From the NCBI GenBank assembly GCA_947460455.1, contig CANHKG010000013.1, forward strand, positions 1 through 41,649: a DNA stretch of 41,649 nt. Reading direction: 5' to 3'. The position numbers were made by a program, and so were the translations under genes. Below are positions 32,624-39,798 of the stretch, in pieces (position 1 is the first letter of the stretch; each line of letters begins with the position of its first letter). A model generated the notes under the pieces. That model saw nothing but the letters and a program-made list of their open reading frames with translations, searched no databases and was not told the origin of the DNA. This stretch comes from Rhodospirillales bacterium. Its GTDB lineage: Bacteria > Pseudomonadota > Alphaproteobacteria > Acetobacterales > Acetobacteraceae.

Positions 32624-34132
32624 TCAGGGAGACAGGGAGATGCCGTGCAGGCGGATCAGCCCGTCCGGCACTGGTACGAATCCGCGAACCCGGGTGGTCA
32701 TCGCGAAGATGTTGTTCGGAGTATAGAGGTACATCCGCGGCAGGTCGGCCATCAATTGCTGCGCCACCTTGGTGTACAGCGCCCGCCGCTCCGGCATGCC
32801 CGAAACGCGCCGAGCCTCGTCCAGCCAGCCATCCATCTGGGCGTTGGAGTAGCCGGAGGCATTGAGGTTCGGCGGGCCGGTATGGGTGAAGCTGTACACG
32901 TTGCCATCGGCATCCGCCCGGCCGGACCAACCGACCAGGAACACCTCGTAGTCCCCCTTGTCGGAGGCCTGGAGCGCCGTCACGAACTCGGTGGAACGGA
33001 TCTTCACGTCGAAGCCCGCTTCGGCCGCCATGGACTGGATCACCTCGCCGGTCTGGCGCAGGTCCGGATTGTTGGCCAGCATCAGCTCCACCGCAAGCGG
33101 CGTCCGCACCCCGGCCTCGGCCAGCAACTGCTTCGCGCGCGCCACGTTGCGCGCCGGCGCCTTCACCTCGGCGGACCAGAACGGGCTGTCCGGCGAGACG
33201 AAATGCGGGTTCGGCGTATGCAGGCCGGCATACACCACCTCGTTGATCACGTTGCGGTCGATCGACAAGGCAAAGGCCTGGCGCACCCGGGCATCCGTCA
33301 TCATCGGCGTGCGCGGGCGGGTGCCGTTGGTCTGGTTGAACAGCAGGCTCTGGAAGCCGAGCCCGGCGTTCTGCACCAGCACCAGCCGGCTGTCCTTCCT
33401 GATCTCCGCGGTGTCGGAGGGCTGGAAGCGCTCGCCGAAATCCAGCGCATTGGCCTGCAGGTTGGCCAGCCGCACCGTGGCATCGATGATCGGCCGGTAC
33501 ACCACGCGGCCAAGCTTGATCGCGTCCTTGTTCCAGTAGCCGTCGAACCGGTCGAGCACGATCCGGTCCTGCGGCACGCGCTCGGCGAACTTGAACGGCC
33601 CGGTGCAGACCGGCGCCTTGGAGAAATCCGCCCCCAGCGCCATGGCCGCCTTGGGCGAGATCACCATGCCCGAGCGGTCCGTCAGCTGGATCAGCAGCGG
33701 CGACGAAGGCGCCTTCAGGTGCAGACGCACCGTGAGCGGATCCGGCGTGTCGATCCGGTCGATCACGTTGATCTCGCCGCGCCGCGTGCTGCCCTGCATG
33801 GTCAGGTGGCGTTCCAGGCTGAACTTCACCGCCGCACTGTCGAACACCTCCCCATCATGGAAGGTCACGCCCGGGCGCAGCTTGATCACCATGGTCTGCG
33901 GGTCGGTGTATTCGTACCCGGTGGCCAGCTGCGGCACCACGTTCAGCTTGGCGTCGATATCGAACAGCTTGTCGCACAGCCCGGCGAAGATGATCCGCCC
34001 GACATAGGTGCGCGACAGGGTGGGATCGAGCGCATCGGCATCATCCGCCAGGCCGATGCGCAGCGTGGGCTGGGCGCTGGCCGAGGTGGCGAAGCCGAGG
34101 GCGGCGACGGCGGCGAGAAGAAGGCGCCTCAT
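32624..34132 (-). CDS. ABC transporter substrate-binding protein, family 5 (array member 2)
   Basis: A 502-residue exported binding protein (signal peptide MRRLLLAAVAALGFATSASA). It shares long identical blocks with the third paralogue: LDPTLSRTYVGRI, HLTMQGSTRRGEI, NGTRPRTPMMTDARVR and VIQSMAAEAGFDVKIRSTEF. Both therefore descend from a recent duplication. Differences cluster in the stretches between these blocks, where ligand-pocket residues would lie. ATG 34132 overlaps the stop of member 3 by ATGA. It ends 15 nt before the start of member 1. Confidence 0.9.
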   Translation of the reverse strand: MRRLLLAAVAALGFATSASAQPTLRIGLADDADALDPTLSRTYVGRIIFAGLCDKLFDIDAKLNVVPQLATGYEYTDPQTMVIKLRPGVTFHDGEVFDSAAVKFSLERHLTMQGSTRRGEINVIDRIDTPDPLTVRLHLKAPSSPLLIQLTDRSGMVISPKAAMALGADFSKAPVCTGPFKFAERVPQDRIVLDRFDGYWNKDAIKLGRVVYRPIIDATVRLANLQANALDFGERFQPSDTAEIRKDSRLVLVQNAGLGFQSLLFNQTNGTRPRTPMMTDARVRQAFALSIDRNVINEVVYAGLHTPNPHFVSPDSPFWSAEVKAPARNVARAKQLLAEAGVRTPLAVELMLANNPDLRQTGEVIQSMAAEAGFDVKIRSTEFVTALQASDKGDYEVFLVGWSGRADADGNVYSFTHTGPPNLNASGYSNAQMDGWLDEARRVSGMPERRALYTKVAQQLMADLPRMYLYTPNNIFAMTTRVRGFVPVPDGLIRLHGISLSP

Positions 34133-35661
34133 TGCACGCGCACTCCCTGCAGGCGGATCAACCCATCCGGCACCGGCTGGAAGCCGCTGACGCGCCCGGT
34201 GGTGGCCATGATCCACTTGCCGGAGAACACGTACATCAGCGGCAAATCCTGGTGCAGCTGGGTGGCAACCTTGCCATAGAGCGCGCGGCGGGCAGCCACG
34301 TCGGGGATGGCGCGGGCCTGTTCCAGCAGCGAGTCCACCTCCTTGTTGGAATAGCTGGAGGCATTCAGCGGCCCGCCGGTGCGGACCATGTTCCAGATAT
34401 TGCCATCGGCATCGGCGCGGCCGGACCAGCCGATCCAGAACACCTCGAAATCGCCCTTGTCGCTGGCCTGCAGCGCGGTGACGAATTCGGTGGAGCGGAT
34501 CTTCACGTCGAACCCGGCCTCGGCGGCCATGGACTGGATGACCTCGGCGGCCTGGCGGGCATCGGGGCTGTTGGCGATCATCAGCTCCACCGCCAGCGGG
34601 CCGCGCACGCCGGCCTCGGCCAGCAGGGCCTTTGCCTTTGCCACATCGCGTGCCGGCGGCGGCACCTCCGGCGCGTAGAACGGCGAGTTCGGCGGCACCA
34701 TCTGGGCGATCGGGGTGTAGAGCCCGTTATAGACCACCTGGATCAGCGCGGTGCGGTCGATGGAAAGCTCGAACGCCTTGCGCACGCGGGCATCGGTCAT
34801 CATCGGCGTGCGCGGGCGGGTGCCATTGGTGAGGTTGAAGGTGAGGCTCTGGTAGCCAAGCCCGGCGAAGGTGAACAGCTTGATGCGGTTGTCCTTGCCG
34901 AGATCCACGGCATCGTTCGGCAGGAAGCCCATGCCCATGTCGATGGAGCCGGCCCGCAGGTTCGCCTGGCGCACGGAGCCGTCGATGATCGGCTGGTACA
35001 CCACGCGGTTGAGGTGGATCTTGCCGGCATCCCAATACTCCGGGAACTTCTCCAGCACGATCCGGTCCTGCGGCACGCGTTCCACGAACTTGAACGGGCC
35101 GGCACACACCGGCGCCTTGCCGAAATCGGCGCCCAGCGCGGTGGCCGCCTTGGGCGAGACCAGCATGCCGGCGCGGTCGGTCAGCTGGGCGAGGAAGGGC
35201 ACGTTGGGCGCCTTCAGCACGATGCGGGCGGTAAGCTTGTCCACCTCCTCCACCCGCTCGATCCCGGCGATCTCGCCGCGGCGGGTGCTGCCCTGCATGG
35301 TCATGTGGCGGTCCATGTTGAACTTGATCGCCGCCGCGTCGACATCCGTGCCGTCGTGGAACTTGAGGCCGGGGCGCAGTTTGAATTCCAGCGTGGTCGG
35401 GTCGACCCAGGTGAAGCTGGCGGCCATCTGCGGCACGATGTTCAGCTTGTCGTCGATATCCACCAGCTTGTCGCACAGCGCGTTGAACACGATGCGGCCG
35501 ACATAGGTGCGCGACAGGGTAGGATCGAGCGCATCCGCATCCACGTCCAGCCCGATGCGCAGCGTGCCCGCAGGCCCGGATTGGGCCAGGGCCGCCGGGG
35601 CCGCCATCGGGGCGGCCAGGGCCGCCAGGAGCAGCACGGATCGCATTCGGGTCGCGGCCAT
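34129..35661 (-). CDS. ABC transporter substrate-binding protein, family 5 (array member 3, first in the operon)
   Basis: A 510-residue exported binding protein. The signal peptide (MAATRMRSVLLLAALAAPMA, cleavage near ALAQ) is followed by TLRIGLDVDADALDPTLSRTYVGRIVF and the family-5 core. It is first in the five-gene unit, so the promoter must lie in the 197-nt divergent gap shared with the selD fusion. ATG 35661 has AGGA about 9 nt upstream; a second Met six codons in is an alternative. Longer upstream frames are shadows. Confidence 0.9.
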   Translation of the reverse strand: MAATRMRSVLLLAALAAPMAAPAALAQSGPAGTLRIGLDVDADALDPTLSRTYVGRIVFNALCDKLVDIDDKLNIVPQMAASFTWVDPTTLEFKLRPGLKFHDGTDVDAAAIKFNMDRHMTMQGSTRRGEIAGIERVEEVDKLTARIVLKAPNVPFLAQLTDRAGMLVSPKAATALGADFGKAPVCAGPFKFVERVPQDRIVLEKFPEYWDAGKIHLNRVVYQPIIDGSVRQANLRAGSIDMGMGFLPNDAVDLGKDNRIKLFTFAGLGYQSLTFNLTNGTRPRTPMMTDARVRKAFELSIDRTALIQVVYNGLYTPIAQMVPPNSPFYAPEVPPPARDVAKAKALLAEAGVRGPLAVELMIANSPDARQAAEVIQSMAAEAGFDVKIRSTEFVTALQASDKGDFEVFWIGWSGRADADGNIWNMVRTGGPLNASSYSNKEVDSLLEQARAIPDVAARRALYGKVATQLHQDLPLMYVFSGKWIMATTGRVSGFQPVPDGLIRLQGVRVQ

Positions 35662-35780
35662 CGCTTGTCCTTTCCAGCCGGGAAATGCAGCAGGCGCGGC
35701 GGTGCGAATCCCCGTCGCGCGTCTGCCCCCCTGTTTTATGTCGGTTTCGAGGCACATCGTGCCGGGGTGCGCCGGGCATG

Positions 35781-35794
35781 GCAAGACGTCTTGC
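35781..35794. promoter_or_regulatory. 14-bp perfect palindrome in the divergent promoter region
   Basis: GCAAGACGTCTTGC, exactly self-complementary, lies 64 nt before the selD-fusion ATG and about 120 nt before the binding-protein gene. It is a candidate operator for either direction. The rest of the 197-nt gap shows nothing else clear. Confidence 0.4.
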
Positions 35795-35858
35795 AGGCGA
35801 GAGACGCGGCAGCGCTTGGATGGTGCAAGATGCCAGGCGGCAGGCGTAGTCTGCGGGC

Positions 35859-37967
35859 ATGACACCGACGCCCGTTGCCACCGACCTCGTGCTGCTCGGC
35901 GCCGGTCACGCCCACGTGGAGGTGCTGCGGCGCTTCGCGATGCGGCCGATGCCGGGCATCCGGCTGACACTCGTGGCACGGGAGGGCTTCACGCCCTATT
36001 CCGGCATGCTGCCCGGGTTGATCCGCGGCGAACACGGCTTCGACGCGGCGCATCTGGACTGCGCGAAACTGGCCGCGGCAAGTGGGGCGCGGCTGATCCT
36101 GGGCGAGGCGACGGCGATCGACCTTGCGCGGCGCGAGGTGGCGGTGGCCGGGCGGCCGGCGCTGGGGTTCGACCTGCTGTCGGTGGATGTGGGCGGGCTG
36201 CCGGTGATGCCGTCCGGCGCCGGCGTTGCGGTGAAGCCGATCGGGCGTTTCCTGGCGCGGCTGGCGGAAATCGAGCGGGACCTCGCGCCGGGGCAGCGCA
36301 TAGCGGTGGTGGGCACCGGGGCGGCTGGGTGCGAACTGGCCATCGCGCTGGCATGGCGGCTGGCCGGGCGGGCCGGCGTGGTGCTGGTGGGGCGCACGGC
36401 GCCGATGGAAGGCGCGCCCGAGAAGGTCCGGCGCGCGGTGCAGGCGGCGCTGGCGCAAGCCGGGGTGGACGTTGAAACGGGGGCCGAGGCCGGCGCGCAT
36501 GACGGGGCGCTTCTGGCGCTGTCCGATGGGCGCACCGTGGAGGCGGCGCATGTGCTGTGGGCCACCGGGGTGGTGGGGCCGGCCTTCCTCGCGGCCTCCG
36601 GCCTGGCCTGCGACGACACGGGGTGCATTCGCGTGGACGCCTCGCTGCGCAGCGTGAGCCATCCCGCCGTGTTCGCCGCCGGCGATTGCGCGGCGATGGA
36701 GGGCGCGGCGCGGCCCAAGGCGGGGGTGTGGGCGGTGCGCGCGGGGGCTCCGCTGTTCGACAATCTGGTGCATGCCGCGCGCGGCGAGCCGTTGATGCCG
36801 TGGGCGCCGCAGCGCCACGCGCTGGCGATATTGGGCCTGGGGCGCGGCCGGGCGGTGGCCTGGCGCGGGACGTGGGCACATGAGGGGCGGCTGGCGCATT
36901 GGCTCAAGCGGCGCATCGATCGGCGCTGGATGGCGATGTACCAGCGGCTGCGGCCGATGGCGGCGGACGACCCCATGCGCTGCGGTGGCTGCGGCGCCAA
37001 GATCGGGCCGGAGGCGCTGGCCGAGGCACTGGCCGGGTTGGCCGAACCAGCGAGCGCCGATATTCCGGTGGGCATGGCCGAGGGCGACGATGCGGCGGTG
37101 ACGCTGCCGCCGGCGGGCATGGCGGTGGTGCAGAGCGTGGACCATTTCCGCGCCTTCCTCGACGACCCCTATGTGTTCGGGCGCATCGCCGCCGCCCATG
37201 CGCTGTCGGATATCCATGCCATGGGTGCCAGGCCCTGGACGGCGATGGCGATTGCCGCCCTGCCCTTCATGCCGGGCCGCCGCATGGGCCAGGACCTGCG
37301 CGCGATGATGCTCGGCGCCACCGAGGTGCTGCGCGAAGATGGCTGCGCGCTGGTGGGCGGGCACAGCGCGGAGGGGGCGGAGGCGTCGCTGGGCTTCGCG
37401 GTAACCGGTTTGGCCGCCCCCGATGCGCTGTGGCGCAAGGGCGGGCTGCGGCCGGGCGATGCGCTGGTGCTGACGAAGCCGCTGGGCACCGGGATCGTGC
37501 TGGCGGCGCAGATGCAGGGGCTGGCGCGGGTGGACTGGCTGGCGGCGACGCTGGCAAGCATGGGGCGGAGCAACGGGGCGGCGGCTGCCGTGCTGCGCCG
37601 GTTCGCGATCACCGCCTGCACCGACGTGACCGGGTTCGGGCTGGGTGGCCACCTGATGGAGATGCTGCGCGCCTCCGGCGTGGCGGCGGAACTGATGGCA
37701 TCACTGCCGGCGCTGCCCGGCGCACGGGAGCTGGCGGCCGAGGGTGTCGGCAGCACGCTGGCGCCGGCCAACCGGGCCTGGCTTGATCTGCCGGAGGGGA
37801 ATTCGGTGGCGCTGCTGGCCGACCCGCAAACCTCGGGCGGGTTGCTGGCCGGTGTGCCGGCGGCGCAGGCGGAGGCTTGCCTGGCGGCGTTGATCGAAGC
37901 CGGGTGCGAGGCTTCGGTGGTGGGACGGGTGGTGGCGGGTTCGCCCGCCATCACCCTTGCGGATTAG
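35859..37967 (+). CDS. selD: Selenide, water dikinase SelD fused to an N-terminal pyridine nucleotide-disulfide oxidoreductase-like domain
   Basis: A 702-residue two-domain protein. Residues about 8-345 form an FAD/NAD(P) flavoprotein of the NDH/Nterm-to-SelD type: LVLLGAGHAHVEVLRRF, IAVVGTGAAGCELAIALAWRLAG for the second dinucleotide, and HPAVFAAGDCAAM. Residues from about 370 are SelD, which makes selenophosphate from selenide and ATP. The catalytic pair is C378 and K381 in GGCGAKIG, so this is the cysteine form, not selenocysteine. Other SelD marks are EGDDAAV, AHALSDIHAMGARP, GGHSAEGAE, TDVTGFGLGGH and DPQTSGGLL. The flavin domain may supply reduced selenium. No selA, selB, selC or selU lies in the window. 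Confidence 0.93.
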   Translation: MTPTPVATDLVLLGAGHAHVEVLRRFAMRPMPGIRLTLVAREGFTPYSGMLPGLIRGEHGFDAAHLDCAKLAAASGARLILGEATAIDLARREVAVAGRPALGFDLLSVDVGGLPVMPSGAGVAVKPIGRFLARLAEIERDLAPGQRIAVVGTGAAGCELAIALAWRLAGRAGVVLVGRTAPMEGAPEKVRRAVQAALAQAGVDVETGAEAGAHDGALLALSDGRTVEAAHVLWATGVVGPAFLAASGLACDDTGCIRVDASLRSVSHPAVFAAGDCAAMEGAARPKAGVWAVRAGAPLFDNLVHAARGEPLMPWAPQRHALAILGLGRGRAVAWRGTWAHEGRLAHWLKRRIDRRWMAMYQRLRPMAADDPMRCGGCGAKIGPEALAEALAGLAEPASADIPVGMAEGDDAAVTLPPAGMAVVQSVDHFRAFLDDPYVFGRIAAAHALSDIHAMGARPWTAMAIAALPFMPGRRMGQDLRAMMLGATEVLREDGCALVGGHSAEGAEASLGFAVTGLAAPDALWRKGGLRPGDALVLTKPLGTGIVLAAQMQGLARVDWLAATLASMGRSNGAAAAVLRRFAITACTDVTGFGLGGHLMEMLRASGVAAELMASLPALPGARELAAEGVGSTLAPANRAWLDLPEGNSVALLADPQTSGGLLAGVPAAQAEACLAALIEAGCEASVVGRVVAGSPAITLAD

Positions 37968-38542
37968 GCGCGGCGGCGACGCAGGGCGAGGCCGAGCAGG
38001 GCGGTGCCGAACAGGGCCAGGGTGGCGGGCTCCGGAACGGTGGTGGACAGCGCCACGGTGTAGGCACCGAGGCTGAGAGGCGTGGGCGGCAATTCCGGCG
38101 CATTGTTGACTGTTGCCGCGGGCGTGATCAGGGAGTTCTCGTCCACCACAACGATGTAGTAGGTGCCGGCCGGCAGGTCATAGGCCTCGATGGCACTGGC
38201 GCCGAACCAGCAATCCTCACAAGTCTGCATGAGATCAAAGAATTCACCCTGCCGTGTCGACACGGACTGCCACAACTCAATGTCGAAGAACCCGTAGGAA
38301 TCGTCTCCCGCGATATTCGGGCTGACAGGCCGGATGGACAGATAGGGCACCGGCTGGGCGAAATCGAAGCGGTAGCTGTCAATATCGGCACCGGTGAGGA
38401 CGCCGGAGAGAAACGTGGTCTGCGCGGTGCCGCCGGGCGTGGCCTCGCAGAAACAGTCGTTTGGCTCGGTCTCGAACAGGGTGAAGGCCTGCGCGCCGCC
38501 GGATAGACCCATCATCAGGCCAAGAAGCGGCAACCAACGCAT
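37964..38542 (-). CDS. PEP-CTERM sorting-signal protein with a PPC-like domain
   Basis: A 192-residue exported protein. The signal peptide MRWLPLLGLMMGLSGGAQA is followed by TLFETEPNDCFCEAT, then GVLTGADIDSYRFDFAQPVPYLSIRP. This resembles bacterial pre-peptidase C-terminal (PPC) beta-sandwich domains. The C-terminus is a full PEP-CTERM signal: VPEPATLALFGTALLGLAL plus RRRR. An exosortase (EpsH/XrtA type) would process it, with export tied to exopolysaccharide. GGAG lies 9 nt before the ATG. Its stop overlaps the selD-fusion stop by 4 nt, tail to tail. A 555-codon reading of this frame is an artefact. Confidence 0.88.
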   Translation of the reverse strand: MRWLPLLGLMMGLSGGAQAFTLFETEPNDCFCEATPGGTAQTTFLSGVLTGADIDSYRFDFAQPVPYLSIRPVSPNIAGDDSYGFFDIELWQSVSTRQGEFFDLMQTCEDCWFGASAIEAYDLPAGTYYIVVVDENSLITPAATVNNAPELPPTPLSLGAYTVALSTTVPEPATLALFGTALLGLALRRRRA

Positions 38543-38707
38543 GGTGAATCTCCGGTTAAATGACGATAGGTGAATAACAGCCTCTTTCGGTAGTGGCAAT
38601 GATTCAAGACAAAAGATACTCTTTGTTGCGAAACCGCCCGGCCAGAAGGCCCGATTGATCCGGCCGGCGCGCCGGGCCACTCTGGGCCGAACCATTCGAG
38701 GAACGCC

Positions 38708-39793
38708 ATGCGCACCCACAAGATCGCGTCCATCCCCGCCGACGGCATCGGGCCGGAGGTGATCGAGGCCGGGCTGGAAGTGCTGGAGGCGCTTTCGGCC
38801 CGCATGGGCGACTTCCGGCTGGAGGTGACACGCCTCGATTGGGGCTCGGATCGCTACAAGGCGACCGGGGCGTTCATGCCGGCGGACGGGCTGCAGCAGC
38901 TCAAGGCGCAGGACGCCATCTATTTCGGCGCGGTCGGCGCGCAGGACGTGCCGGACCATATCTCGCTGTGGGGCCTGCGGCTGCCGATCTGCCAGGGCTT
39001 CGACCAATACGCCAATGTGCGCCCGACGAAGATCTTCCCGGGCGTGACCTCCCCGCTGCGCGACGTGGGGCCGGCGGAGCTCGATTGGCTGATCATCCGC
39101 GAGAATTCCGAGGGCGAATATGCCGGCCATGGCGGGCGGGCGCACAAGGGATTGCCGGAGGAAGTGGCGACCGAGGTGGCGATCTTCACCCGCGTGGGCG
39201 TGGAGCGGATCATGCGCTTCGCCTTCGATTGCGCCCAGGCGCGCCCGCGCAAGCACATCACCATCGTGACCAAATCCAACGCCCAGCGCTTCGGCCTGGT
39301 GATGTGGGACGAGATCGCGCTGGAAGTGGCCGCCGACTACCCGGACGTGACCTGGGACAAAGAACTGGTGGATGCGATGACGATGCGCATGGTGCGCAAG
39401 CCGCAGAGCATCGACACCGTGGTGGCCACCAACCTGCATGCCGACATCCTGTCGGACCTCGCCGCGGCACTTGCGGGCTCGCTCGGCATCGCGCCCACGG
39501 GGAACGTGGACCCGCAGCGGCGCTATCCCTCCATGTTCGAGCCGATCCACGGCAGCGCCTTCGACATCACCGGCAAGGGCATCGCCAACCCGGTGGCCAG
39601 CTTCTGGACCGCGTCGATGATGCTGGAACACCTGGGTGAGCGCGCCGCGGCCGCCGTGCTGATGACGGCGATCGAACAGGTGTGTGCTGCCGGGGTGCTG
39701 ACGCCGGATCTCGGCGGCAAGGCCACCACGAAGGAGGTGACGGCGGCAATGCTGCAGGTGCTGGCGGGGATGAACCTGCCGCGGGCAGGCTAG
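38708..39793 (+). CDS. ttuC: Tartrate dehydrogenase / isopropylmalate dehydrogenase family protein
   Basis: A 361-residue NAD-dependent beta-decarboxylating dehydrogenase. The opening KIASIPADGIGPEVIEAGLEVLEAL and the stretch RLDWGSDRYKATGAFMPADGL agree with tartrate dehydrogenase/decarboxylase (TtuC). The substrate loop DHISLWGLRLPICQGFDQYANVRP, with its Leu-rich loop replaced, and the metal/active-site region VATNLHADILSDLAAALAGSLG also fit. It would oxidise tartrate, D-malate or a related 2-hydroxy acid; 3-isopropylmalate is less likely. It ends 5 nt before the next gene. Confidence 0.85.
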   Translation: MRTHKIASIPADGIGPEVIEAGLEVLEALSARMGDFRLEVTRLDWGSDRYKATGAFMPADGLQQLKAQDAIYFGAVGAQDVPDHISLWGLRLPICQGFDQYANVRPTKIFPGVTSPLRDVGPAELDWLIIRENSEGEYAGHGGRAHKGLPEEVATEVAIFTRVGVERIMRFAFDCAQARPRKHITIVTKSNAQRFGLVMWDEIALEVAADYPDVTWDKELVDAMTMRMVRKPQSIDTVVATNLHADILSDLAAALAGSLGIAPTGNVDPQRRYPSMFEPIHGSAFDITGKGIANPVASFWTASMMLEHLGERAAAAVLMTAIEQVCAAGVLTPDLGGKATTKEVTAAMLQVLAGMNLPRAG

Positions 39794-39798
39794 CCCGC
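39781..39798 (+). promoter_or_regulatory. Hairpin spanning the ttuC stop and touching the next ATG
   Basis: GCGGGC-AGGCTA-GCCCGC followed directly by ATG 39799. The 6-bp GC stem includes the last codons and the TAG of the dehydrogenase gene in its left half and loop. It leaves no free Shine-Dalgarno sequence, so the downstream gene may depend on ribosomes arriving from ttuC. Confidence 0.45.

Noticed and set aside
31499-34279. A 926-codon plus-strand open frame across the binding-protein array
   Set aside because: The periodic look of the translation comes from the antisense of duplicated binding-protein genes; no motif or ribosome site supports it.
36975-37001. Selenocysteine codon in SelD
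   Set aside because: The catalytic position reads TGC (Cys378), not TGA, and no SECIS-like stem is needed.
38543-38707. Sigma-54 promoter for the PEP-CTERM gene
   Set aside because: Many PEP-CTERM genes use PrsR/RpoN, so I looked for a GG-N10-GC element on the minus strand in the 165-nt gap; no acceptable match was seen.
38543-39631. N-terminal extension of the PEP-CTERM reading frame through the tartrate dehydrogenase gene
   Set aside because: The signal peptide at Met 38542 with GGAG upstream marks the true start; the extension is antisense to a conserved enzyme.
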